From the NCBI GenBank assembly GCA_026390045.1, contig JAPLGR010000190.1:1-13662 (forward strand): DNA of 13,662 bases, read 5' to 3'. Below are positions 1 to 6,630 of the stretch, piece by piece. The DNA comes from Chloroflexota bacterium (GTDB lineage: Bacteria > Chloroflexota > Anaerolineae > Anaerolineales > E44-bin32). The stretch's first letter is position 1; each line of letters starts with the position of its first letter. A model generated the notes under the pieces. It made no database searches. It saw only the letters and a program-made list of their open reading frames with translations, and was not told the origin of the DNA. The translations under genes and the position numbers were made by a program.

Positions 1-81
1 GATCCCGCTCGCCGTCACCTCTTCGCCCTCGAGAGGCTTGACCACGAGCCGGTCGCCGAGCGGCTTCAGCTTGAGTGCCAT
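1..81 (-). CDS. groES: Co-chaperonin GroES, N-terminal part (runs off the left edge)
   Basis: GroES is the 10-kDa lid of the GroEL folding chamber in the cytoplasm. Only the first 27 codons are in the window. They read MALKLKPLGDRLVVKP followed by LEGEEVTASGI, which matches the family's N-terminal strand (PLGDRxxVKP) and the start of the mobile loop that contacts GroEL. The ATG at 81 is preceded by a strong ribosome binding site, CAGGAGGG, at 88-95 on the minus strand, about six bases away. The upstream region holds a sigma70-type promoter and a CIRCE operator, as expected for a class I heat-shock groESL operon repressed by HrcA. groEL would be expected to the left, outside the window. The identification is firm; the rest of the protein cannot be judged. 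Confidence 0.95.
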   Translation of the reverse strand, partial: MALKLKPLGDRLVVKPLEGEEVTASGI

Positions 82-129
82 GCGAAACCCTCCTGCTTGC
101 GTTGGATTTGGATTGATTTGGTAAGATTT

Positions 130-196
130 GCCCCGAAGGGCCCTGGCACTCTACTACATAGAGTGCCAATCCCTAGTTTAGCCAAACCTTCGGGGC
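130..196. repeat. 10-bp perfect inverted repeat enclosing CIRCE and the -10 box
   Basis: GCCCCGAAGG at 130-139 is the exact reverse complement of CCTTCGGGGC at 187-196. The 47 bases between them hold the -10 box and the whole CIRCE palindrome. In a read-through transcript from the TPR genes the two repeats would nest, giving an outer 10-bp stem around the CIRCE hairpin. The right arm lies between the -35 and -10 boxes. Its function is unknown; a terminator for the TPR operon or a second operator are both possible. Confidence 0.7.
143..169 (-). promoter_or_regulatory. CIRCE operator (HrcA binding site)
   Basis: The inverted repeat TGGCACTC (144-151), nine spacer bases (152-160) and GAGTGCCA (161-168) fits the known CIRCE consensus TTAGCACTC-N9-GAGTGCTAA; the symmetric changes keep the arms perfectly complementary. 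It sits over the predicted transcription start of groES, so HrcA bound here would block initiation. hrcA itself is not in the window. Confidence 0.95.
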
Positions 197-203
197 TTGT
201 CAA
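175..203 (-). promoter_or_regulatory. Sigma70-type promoter of groES
   Basis: On the minus strand the -35 box is a perfect TTGACA (198-203), followed by a 17-base spacer and a -10 box TAAACT (175-180, four of six consensus bases). The predicted start near 168 falls inside the CIRCE operator. The -35 box contains the TGA stop codon of the upstream TPR gene (200-202), so the two units abut with no spare sequence. Confidence 0.8.
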
Positions 204-1597
204 GGGGTTGGGCTTGGTTTCGGTGTCGCTTCTGCTCCGGCGGCTGCGGAGGCAGCGCACAGGTCCCGGTTGTCGACCACGATCTGCATGATGGTCGGGT
301 CACCGGCATAGGCGTCGGCCAGGGCCTGCAGGATGCGCTCCGCCTCGTCGCATTTTCCGTTGTAGGCCAGCACCGAACCGTAGGTGTAGTACGCCTCGAG
401 CGAGCTGTCGCTGAGCGACTGGCCGGCGATCTCCTGGCCGTGTTGCAGCCCCACCGGGTCATTGGGGTCGTCCGGGTCGCAGGCGGCGATGTTCAGCTCA
501 CAAATCCGCACCCGCGTCTCCTCAGCGCTGCACCCGTCGACGGCGCAGCGCAGGACCTGCTCGGAGCTCTCGTAATTGCGGGCCCTGTAGTAGACAACCC
601 CCAGCAAGCCCCAGTAGCCGGCATTGCCCTCGTCGATCAGCAATGCCTTCTCCATGTTGCGGGCGGCGATGAAGAACTCGCCCATCTGCATGTAGGTGCG
701 GGCGATGGCCTGGTAGGGCCCCGGGTCCTGTATGCCCAATTGCTTGTTGATCCTGACTGCGCGGTCAAAGTACTCCAGCGCCGCCTCTTCATCTTCGAGC
801 CGCCGGTAGTTGGCGCCGATCTGGATGTACAGGAAGGTGAGGTTGGGGTTGATCTCGGCGGCCAGCAGGTACTCATCGATCGACTGCCGGTACAGGGCAG
901 TGGACTGCCAGACGGCCCCCGCAACACGGTGGACATCCATGCTGTCGGGCGCAAGCGCCACCGCGGTGCTCACTTTGTCCTGCGCCTCGACAAAGCGCTG
1001 TTGGTCAACCAACACCTCCGCCTGAAAGGCGGCCGCCAGCGCCCAGATGGAGGTGTTGGGTGTGGCCAGTTGGGATGCGCGCACAGCGGCGTTCAGCCCC
1101 TCGGTCAGGAAACCTTCGCGCGTCGCTCCTGTTTCCTCGGTCGCCGACCAGTCGTAGGCAAAAGCGCGGATAGCGTGCGCGTAGGCGCTGTCAGGGTTGG
1201 CCGCGACGGCAGCGTCGGCCGAGGCGCGCGCCTCGGTCAGCTGTGCCGCCCGCTCCGCGGCCGAGGCGAGCTGCGCGCTGTAGTAGGTCTGAATGCGGGC
1301 CAGCTCGGCCAGCAATTGTGAGTCCTCAGGCACCAGCGCCACCGCCTGCTGGTAGGCTTCGATCGCCCGCGCCAGGTCACCAGCCGAGAAGTAGGTCTTG
1401 CCCTCCTCAGCGAAGGACTGGGCGGTGCGTGTCGGTGTCGGGTCCGGCAGGAAGAGCGGTTGGATGTCGCGCGTGACATACCGCAGGTAGAGAACGAGGA
1501 GGCCCAGACCGATCAGGATGAGCCAGCCGCCCATCCGGCGCAGCCCGGAGCGGCGATCCTCTCGGCCGAACGGCATCTGCTGTCCGCTGAGCTGCAT
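200..1597 (-). CDS. Membrane-anchored TPR-repeat protein (second of a tandem pair)
   Basis: No named function is recognised. The 465-residue protein has a basic N-terminus (RRSGLRR), one membrane helix at about residues 23-41 (GGWLILIGLGLLVLYLRYV), a Pro/Thr linker (PDPTPTRT), then a long helical body of tetratricopeptide repeats. The clearest repeats are near 60-93 (YFSAGDLARAIEAYQQAVAL) and in the middle (EEAALEYFDRAVRIN, NMEKALLIDEGNAGYWGLLG). The basic residues before the helix predict the body outside the membrane. Six cysteines lie in the C-terminal third; the last two are separated by exactly 30 residues, as in the upstream paralog. The tail ends ATPKPSPTP. It starts only 9 bases after the stop of the 1607-2854 gene, with AGGA as ribosome site, so the pair is an operon. 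TPR proteins usually scaffold other proteins; the partner is unknown. Confidence 0.85.
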   Translation of the reverse strand: MQLSGQQMPFGREDRRSGLRRMGGWLILIGLGLLVLYLRYVTRDIQPLFLPDPTPTRTAQSFAEEGKTYFSAGDLARAIEAYQQAVALVPEDSQLLAELARIQTYYSAQLASAAERAAQLTEARASADAAVAANPDSAYAHAIRAFAYDWSATEETGATREGFLTEGLNAAVRASQLATPNTSIWALAAAFQAEVLVDQQRFVEAQDKVSTAVALAPDSMDVHRVAGAVWQSTALYRQSIDEYLLAAEINPNLTFLYIQIGANYRRLEDEEAALEYFDRAVRINKQLGIQDPGPYQAIARTYMQMGEFFIAARNMEKALLIDEGNAGYWGLLGVVYYRARNYESSEQVLRCAVDGCSAEETRVRICELNIAACDPDDPNDPVGLQHGQEIAGQSLSDSSLEAYYTYGSVLAYNGKCDEAERILQALADAYAGDPTIMQIVVDNRDLCAASAAAGAEATPKPSPTP

Positions 1598-1606
1598 GGC
1601 GGGATC

Positions 1607-2854
1607 CTAGGGCGTGGGAGTCTCGCCCGGGCGCGGCGTGGCCGTGGGCTGCAGCACGCCACACAGGACCATTCCCTGAGTGACGTTCTCAACCGCCACG
1701 GTGTCGTCGCGCACCTCGGCCAGCAGGGCTTGGAAGATCTCCACCGCCTGACCGCACTGGCCGGTCTTCGCCAGCGCCAGTCCGTATGTCCAGTAGAACT
1801 CAACCGTCGAGGACCGCGCCGCGTCCCACGGCACGGCTTGCACCACGACACCCTGATCGGTTGTCCCGCCCCGCACCGCGAGTTCGAGCTCGATCACCGC
1901 CTGGTCGAGGTCGTTGTTCTTGTAGTACATCCGCCCGAGGTCGCCGTGCAGGCGAGGGTCCGCTGGTTTCAGGCCGACAGCTGTCTCCGCGTACTGGGAG
2001 GCTTTGCCGAAGTCTCCAACCCGGGCATAGGCTTGGGCGATCAGCTGCAGAGGCTGGACGGAGGTCGGCATCAACTGGGAGGCCTGCAGGTAGGAGCTGA
2101 TCGCGCTATTGGTGTCCCCCTGGTTCAGCAGCATGTTGCCCATACTGATGTGGAGGATCGCCAGGTTGGGGTTGATGCGCAGAGCGGTCTCGTAGGAAAG
2201 CATGGCATCCTGGTAGTTGGCCGTCGACTCCCAGACGTAGCCGAGTGCGCGGTGCGCCTCCAGCAGATTCGGGTCGATCTGCACTGCGCGCTGGGCCGCG
2301 TCGAGCGCTTCCTTGTAGTTCTCCGGGCTGCTGTCCATCAGGATCTCAGCCAGGTAGGCCTGGGCCAGCGCCGAGTTGGGATCGATCTGGATGGCCTTGT
2401 TGATCTCCTCGAGGGCCTTGGTGAGATTCTCCTCGCCGCCCTGGAAGTCAAGCGCCCACGCGTAGACGGCATGCGCCTGCGCGGAATTCGGGTCGATCAG
2501 CAGCGCGTCCTCGGCGGATCGGGCCGCGTCCTCAAGATGGCCATTGAAGACCTGCGTGCGCGCCAGCGCCACGTAGAACGCCGCCTGCTGAGGATCGATG
2601 GCGATCGCCTGAAGGTAGGCTTCTTCGGCCTGATCGAGCTTCCCGGCGGCATACAGGCTCTCCGCCTGCAAGACGAACGTCGCCGGGCTGCGCGTCGGCG
2701 TCAGGGTAGGGATGAACAAGGGCGGGACCGACGGCACAATCACGCGCTCAATGTACACGCCGGCCGCGATGAGCAGCAAGAGAATCAGGATCAACCACGG
2801 CCTTGACCGCCGCCGGCGCCTGCGCATGTTCCATTTGCTGCCGCTGAGGTACAT
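1607..2854 (-). CDS. Membrane-anchored TPR-repeat protein (first of a tandem pair)
   Basis: This 415-residue protein has the same plan as its downstream neighbour: start MYLSG (neighbour MQLSG), an arginine run (six in a row near residues 11-16), a membrane helix at about 20-38 (WLILILLLLIAAGVYIERV), the linker PPLFIPTLTPTR, a body of TPRs (for example AGKLDQAEEAYLQAIAIDP and NYKEALDAAQRAVQIDPN), a cysteine pair 30 residues apart near the end, and a tail PTATPRPGETPTP. The body is predicted to face outward. I chose the ATG at 2854 because it aligns with the paralog and because the upstream in-frame TTG at 2917 is part of a -35 box. The order, spacing and similarity point to local gene duplication. 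The TPR fold is certain from the repeats; the cellular role is not known. Confidence 0.85.
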   Translation of the reverse strand: MYLSGSKWNMRRRRRRSRPWLILILLLLIAAGVYIERVIVPSVPPLFIPTLTPTRSPATFVLQAESLYAAGKLDQAEEAYLQAIAIDPQQAAFYVALARTQVFNGHLEDAARSAEDALLIDPNSAQAHAVYAWALDFQGGEENLTKALEEINKAIQIDPNSALAQAYLAEILMDSSPENYKEALDAAQRAVQIDPNLLEAHRALGYVWESTANYQDAMLSYETALRINPNLAILHISMGNMLLNQGDTNSAISSYLQASQLMPTSVQPLQLIAQAYARVGDFGKASQYAETAVGLKPADPRLHGDLGRMYYKNNDLDQAVIELELAVRGGTTDQGVVVQAVPWDAARSSTVEFYWTYGLALAKTGQCGQAVEIFQALLAEVRDDTVAVENVTQGMVLCGVLQPTATPRPGETPTP

Positions 2855-2887
2855 GGCCTGACCCCGAGTCACGAGCAAAGGAAGTGC

Positions 2888-2917
2888 ATGGTACCACCCT
2901 GGCTTCCCGAGCGTCAA
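2888..2917 (-). promoter_or_regulatory. Promoter of the tandem TPR genes
   Basis: On the minus strand TTGACG (2912-2917), 18 spacer bases and TACCAT (2888-2893) form a plausible sigma70 promoter. The predicted start near 2881 leaves a leader of about 27 bases before the ATG at 2854. The TTG of the -35 box is the same triplet that would start the longest open frame, which argues against that longer start. Confidence 0.6.
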
Positions 2918-3102
2918 GCTGCGCCCACCGAAAGAGCCTTCGATCAGGTGCGCGAGCCGTGGCCGACGTGGCTGGGGCCTCTCCTCATCCTGCGTCGATC
3001 ATTCGGTGCATAGCATGAAGATGTAGCGGGTCATCTCTTCGACTCCGTTGTCGGTGAGCAAGCCGTGTTCGGGCTCAGGAGGGACTCCGGAGATGCCCGC
3101 GG

Positions 3103-3108
3103 TATAAT
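3103..3108 (+). promoter_or_regulatory. Perfect -10 box directly upstream of the third TPR gene
   Basis: TATAAT ends 7 bases before the ATG at 3116, so transcription would be expected to start at or next to the start codon. No Shine-Dalgarno sequence lies between them and no good -35 box is visible. A leaderless mRNA is the simplest reading. Confidence 0.6.
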
Positions 3109-3115
3109 CGCCCGC

Positions 3116-4150
3116 ATGAGCGGACTGGATTCCGGATCCGAGACACAGCCCGTTGTGCCCGTGTCGCCGTCCAGCGACACGCAGCCGACCGAACCTGCTG
3201 CGAACGCAGGTCCGTCGCTCCTGCGCAGGCTGCGCTGGCCGTTCCTGCTCCTCCTGTTAGCCCTCGTGTTGGGCGGAATCAGCGGCTACCTAGTCGGAAC
3301 CCGCCAGCGCGAGGCGAACCAGCGCGTGGCAATCGCAGAACGCGCCCGCGAACAGTTCGACCTGGGCATCGAGGACCTGCAGGCAGGGCACTTTGAGCTC
3401 GCTCGCCAGCGCTTTGAGTACGTGATCCGGCTGGACTCCACCTACCCCGGCGCGCCCGAGCGTCTGGCCGAAGCGCTGGTCGCCCTCGGTGCCGGTACGG
3501 CAACGCCCATGGCCCTGGCGACGCCCACTCCTAATCTGGCGCCGGTCGAGGATCTGTTCACGCAGGCCCTGGCGGCGCTTGACCAGGAGGACTGGACCAC
3601 GGCCATCGATCTGCTCATCGGCCTGCGCGCCAAGGACGGCACATTCAGGGCGGTCGAGGTCGACGGCATGTTCTACAACGCCTTCCGCAACCGCGGTGTG
3701 CAGCGCATCGCCGAGGAGGGTCTGCTGGAGGAGGGCATCTACGACATGAGCCGCGCCGAGCGGTTCGCGCCGCTGGATCGCGACGCAGACAACTGGCGTT
3801 CATGGGCGGAGCTCTATCTACAGGCGGACAGCTACATGGGTTTGAACTGGGCCAAGGCGGCGCAGTACTTCGCTGAGGTCTTTGCCGTCGCACCGTACCT
3901 GCGCGGCGACGCCTACGTGAAGTACGCCACTGCTTCGCAGGAATACGGCGAGCAACTGCTGGCCGCGGATGACCCGTGCGGAGCCGAGGAGCAGTTTGGC
4001 ATCTCTCTTAGCGCCTGGCTCAATCCCACACTGTTCCCGACGGCCACCGAGGCCTGGGTCAAGTGCGAGGAGTCGCAGTACATGCCGCCCACGGAGACCC
4101 CGACACCCACGGAGACTCCCACCGAGACGCCTGTCACTCCCGCCGGCTAG
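3116..4150 (+). CDS. Membrane-anchored TPR-like protein with Thr/Pro/Glu tail
   Basis: A 344-residue protein of unknown function, divergent from the two TPR paralogs. After a Ser/Thr/Pro-rich, low-complexity stretch (residues 1-35) comes LLRRLRWP and a membrane helix at about 41-61. A TPR-like unit follows (EQFDLGIEDLQAGHFELARQ), then a Thr/Pro linker (ATPMALATPTPNLAP), and a second helical region with two more likely TPRs. Two cysteines 28 residues apart (DDPCGAEEQF and EAWVKCEE) close the helical region, and the protein ends in a repeated TETPT tail of 20-odd residues. This end matches the other two TPR proteins although overall sequence similarity is low. The ATG at 3116 is preferred to a GTG at 3065 because a TATAAT box lies between them. 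The body is probably extracytoplasmic. Confidence 0.8.
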   Translation: MSGLDSGSETQPVVPVSPSSDTQPTEPAANAGPSLLRRLRWPFLLLLLALVLGGISGYLVGTRQREANQRVAIAERAREQFDLGIEDLQAGHFELARQRFEYVIRLDSTYPGAPERLAEALVALGAGTATPMALATPTPNLAPVEDLFTQALAALDQEDWTTAIDLLIGLRAKDGTFRAVEVDGMFYNAFRNRGVQRIAEEGLLEEGIYDMSRAERFAPLDRDADNWRSWAELYLQADSYMGLNWAKAAQYFAEVFAVAPYLRGDAYVKYATASQEYGEQLLAADDPCGAEEQFGISLSAWLNPTLFPTATEAWVKCEESQYMPPTETPTPTETPTETPVTPAG

Positions 4151-4250
4151 CAGGCCGGGCACATTCCAAGAAGGCTCCCCCAGGAACACACCCGTCAGTC
4201 CTCCAGGACAGTCTCTGCCGGGCTCTGCGCCTCGGCACATCCGGGGATAA

Positions 4251-4280
4251 CGATCATCTAATGAACCCACCCTATGATCG
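4251..4280. repeat. 7-bp inverted repeat overlapping the promoter of the M50 protease gene
   Basis: CGATCAT (4251-4257) and ATGATCG (4274-4280) are perfect reverse complements whose centres are 23 bp apart, about two helical turns. The right arm overlaps a TATGAT sequence at 4273-4278 that could be the -10 box of the protease gene. This is the geometry of a dimeric repressor site, but no regulator gene is adjacent. Confidence 0.45.
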
Positions 4281-4305
4281 TCCATTGTAGAAAGGGGAAG
4301 ACGGG

Positions 4306-5445
4306 ATGAAGTGGTCATGGAAGGTCGGCCGGTTCGCCGGGATCGACGTCTACATTCACAGCACGTTCTTCCTGCTGCTTGGTTTCATCGGGGTTGCCAA
4401 CTGGCTGGCGGAGAGGAGCGTGGCAGGCACGCTGGAGGGCGTCGGGTTCATGCTGGCGCTGTTCGCCTGCGTACTGCTGCATGAATTCGGGCACGCCCTG
4501 ACTGCGCGCCGCTACGGGATCAAGACGCGCGATATCACACTCCTGCCCATCGGCGGCGTCGCCCGTCTTGAGCGGATGCCGGAAGACCCGAGGCAGGAGC
4601 TGCCTGTGGCACTCTCCGGCCCGGCAGTCAACCTCGTCCTTGCCGGGGTGCTGTACCTCGCGCTGGCCAGCCAAGGGATGCTCGAGCCGATCACCAGCTT
4701 GAGCGTGTCCCAAGGGTCATTCCTCGAGCGCGTGATGATGGTGAACTTGACCCTGGCCGCTTTCAACCTGATCCCCGCATTCCCAATGGATGGCGGACGT
4801 GTCGTGCGGGCTCTGCTGGCGATGCGCTTGGAGTACACGCGGGCCACACAGATCGCCGCCGCGCTTGGACAGGGCCTGGCGCTGGTCTTTGGGTTCATCG
4901 GTCTGTTCGCAGACCCGTTCCTGATCTTCATCGCCCTCTTCGTCTGGATCGGGGCAGCCCAAGAGGCCAGTATGGCGCAGATGAAGTCAGCCTTGGGCGG
5001 CATCCCGGTGAGCCGGGCGATGGTCACGGACTTCGAGACCATCCCTGAGACCGCCCCGCTCGGCAGTGCGGTGGACATCCTGCTACGCGGGGCGCAGGAG
5101 GACTTCCCCGTCACGCGCGATGGCGAGCTGGTGGGCATCCTCGAGCGGCGCGGCCTGGTAACCGGGCTGACAAAGCACGGCCGCGACGTCCCGGTGGCGA
5201 AGGTCATGCGCACGGACTACTCGACCGTCGAGGCCGCCGGGATGCTGGAGGCCGCGCTGGTGACGATGCAGACCTGCGGCTGCGAGACGCTTCCAGTCCT
5301 GCGCGACGGACAGCTGGCGGGGCTGCTCACCAAGCACAACGTCGGCGAGTTCCTGGCTGTCCAATCGGCTCTGGAGGCCACTGCGCGAGGCTCGGCGCGC
5401 TCGCCACGGCAGCCGCCCGCCATCCCAATGCGCGCCGGCAGCTGA
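4306..5445 (+). CDS. M50-family (site-2 protease type) intramembrane metalloprotease with two CBS domains
   Basis: The 379-residue protein is a zinc-dependent protease that would cut substrates within the membrane. The zinc ligands are in HEFGH (residues 59-63), inside a hydrophobic helix, with the third ligand in NLIPAFPMDGGR (154-165; Asp162). About five or six membrane helices cover residues 18-220. The C-terminal part holds two CBS repeats, about 235-290 (VSRAMVTDFETIPETAPL...VGILERRGL) and 296-352 (VAKVMRTDYSTVEAAGML...LAGLLTKHN). CBS pairs usually sense adenine nucleotides and may gate the protease. The family includes SpoIVFB-like and mycobacterial Rip3-like enzymes with the same M50-CBS arrangement. 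A purine-rich ribosome site (AAAGGGGAAG, 4291-4300) precedes the ATG. The gene stands alone, with a terminator behind it. The substrate cannot be read from the sequence; the divergent TPR proteins are only neighbours. Confidence 0.93.
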   Translation: MKWSWKVGRFAGIDVYIHSTFFLLLGFIGVANWLAERSVAGTLEGVGFMLALFACVLLHEFGHALTARRYGIKTRDITLLPIGGVARLERMPEDPRQELPVALSGPAVNLVLAGVLYLALASQGMLEPITSLSVSQGSFLERVMMVNLTLAAFNLIPAFPMDGGRVVRALLAMRLEYTRATQIAAALGQGLALVFGFIGLFADPFLIFIALFVWIGAAQEASMAQMKSALGGIPVSRAMVTDFETIPETAPLGSAVDILLRGAQEDFPVTRDGELVGILERRGLVTGLTKHGRDVPVAKVMRTDYSTVEAAGMLEAALVTMQTCGCETLPVLRDGQLAGLLTKHNVGEFLAVQSALEATARGSARSPRQPPAIPMRAGS

Positions 5446-5471
5446 CCCATGACCCAAGCATGGCTCATTGC

Positions 5472-5515
5472 CCATCAGGCCGGAGAGGATACTCCGGCCT
5501 GATGGTTTCTCCCCT
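5472..5515 (+). terminator. Intrinsic terminator after the M50 protease gene
   Basis: CCATCAGGCCGGAG (5472-5485) pairs perfectly over 14 bp with CTCCGGCCTGATGG (5492-5505) across a six-base loop, and a pyrimidine tract beginning TTTCT follows. Stability and position, 26 bases after the stop codon, make a terminator the natural reading. Confidence 0.85.
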
Positions 5516-5549
5516 CTTGGGCCCTCGAACCCCGATTCCGCCCGGGGCG

Positions 5550-5555
5550 TATACT
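5550..5555 (+). promoter_or_regulatory. Possible -10 box for the E1 operon
   Basis: TATACT lies between the protease terminator and the TTG start of the E1 alpha gene, 40 bases before it. No convincing -35 box is present at the right distance, so this is only a candidate. Confidence 0.4.
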
Positions 5556-5595
5556 CAGGTCGTCGCGCTTCTTCTCCCCCTCCCGGAGACATCCC

Positions 5596-6630
5596 TTGCC
5601 TGCTGATGTGTGGGCGCTGTACGAAGCCATGCTTCGCAGCCGGCTCTTCGAAACCGAAGTGAGTCAGCTGTGGGGGCGCGGCCTGATCTCGGGCGAGATG
5701 CACCTCGGCACGGGCGAGGAGGCCATCTGCGCCGGGATTGTGTCTCAGCTTCACGATGGCGATGCACTGGCGCTTGACCACCGTGCCACACCTGCCCTGC
5801 TGATGCGCGGCGTGAATCCGGTCGCGCTGCTGCGCGAGTTTCTCGGCCGGGAGGACGGGCTGTGCCGCGGCCATGGTGGGCACATGCACCTGTTCGCACC
5901 CGAGCTGCTGGCTGCCTCGACGGGCATCGTCGGCGCGACAGGACCCATGGCCGCCGGATTCGCGCTTGCGGCACAGCACCTGCGTCCCGGCTGCGTGGCG
6001 GTCGCCTTCTTCGGCGAAGGGGCGATGAACGAAGGCGCTCCGCTCGAGGCCTTGAATCTGGCCGTTGTCTGGCGCCTGCCGGTGGTATTTGTCTGCAAGG
6101 ACAACGATTGGTCGATCACGACGCACTCGCCTTCCACCACCGGCGGGAATCTGGCTGACCGCGCACGCTCGTTCGGAGCGTATACCGTCGAGATCGACGG
6201 CACAGATGTGTCGGCCGTCTACGACGCGGCCGAGGCATGCCTGCAGCGCGCCCGCGCTGGCGCCGGGCCGTCCTTCATCCTGGCGCGCTGCACCCATCTT
6301 GATGGGCACTACCTGGGCGACACTCTGCTCGCGGCTGCACGCCAGCCGATGCGCGTCCTTGGCCCAATGGCACTGCCACTAGCTCGCTCAGCGCTGCAAC
6401 TGCACGGAGCTGCGCTCCGCGAGCGGCTGGACGCCTTGGTGGACATCCTGACGCGCTCCCGGCGGGCAACAGCCGCCATCCGCCAGCGCGTGGATCCGCT
6501 CGACAGGGCCAGGCAGAACCTGCTGGCTGATCCCGTCCGCCTGAACAGCCTCGAGTCGCGTGTGGCAGCAGAGACACGCGCGATCGTTGAGGTCGCCCTG
6601 GAGTCGGCCTCCGGGAGCCCACAACCATGA
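5596..6630 (+). CDS. ThDP-dependent dehydrogenase E1 component, alpha subunit (2-oxoacid/acetoin type)
   Basis: E1 alpha and beta together decarboxylate a 2-oxoacid (or cleave acetoin) using thiamine diphosphate and pass the product to lipoyl-E2. Family marks are EMHLGTGEEAICAG (34-47), GHGGHMHLF (92-100), GIVGATGPMAAGFALA (110-125) and the ThDP/metal motif GEGAMNEG (140-147) ending at LPVVFVCKDND (161-171). The motif reads GEG where GDG is usual, and KDND where ENN is usual. Between HYLGD (238-242) and the conserved DPLDR (300-304) there are 57 residues, clearly more than I expect for typical pyruvate or acetoin E1 alpha. The 344-residue frame has no ATG at its head; the TTG at 5596 follows CGGAG at 5584-5588 with good spacing. 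The beta subunit gene overlaps it by ATGA. The true substrate is not decidable here because no E2 or E3 gene is adjacent. Confidence 0.88.
   Translation: MPADVWALYEAMLRSRLFETEVSQLWGRGLISGEMHLGTGEEAICAGIVSQLHDGDALALDHRATPALLMRGVNPVALLREFLGREDGLCRGHGGHMHLFAPELLAASTGIVGATGPMAAGFALAAQHLRPGCVAVAFFGEGAMNEGAPLEALNLAVVWRLPVVFVCKDNDWSITTHSPSTTGGNLADRARSFGAYTVEIDGTDVSAVYDAAEACLQRARAGAGPSFILARCTHLDGHYLGDTLLAAARQPMRVLGPMALPLARSALQLHGAALRERLDALVDILTRSRRATAAIRQRVDPLDRARQNLLADPVRLNSLESRVAAETRAIVEVALESASGSPQP

Noticed and set aside
197..1321. Long plus-strand open frame opposite the TPR gene
   Set aside because: It is the antisense of a clear TPR protein; its product has no recognisable domain, and GC-rich genes commonly leave such open antisense frames.
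1460..2806. Long plus-strand open frame opposite the first TPR gene
   Set aside because: Same reason: the minus strand encodes an unmistakable TPR protein with promoter and membrane helix, while this frame shows only Arg/Val/Gly-rich sequence.
4080..4147. Short tandem repeat in DNA near the end of the third TPR gene
   Set aside because: It is explained by the TETPT-type protein tail and is too short and irregular for a CRISPR or a separate repeat element.
5083..6309. 408-residue minus-strand frame across the protease end and E1 alpha
   Set aside because: It spans two unrelated plus-strand genes and the perfect terminator between them, which no real gene here would do.
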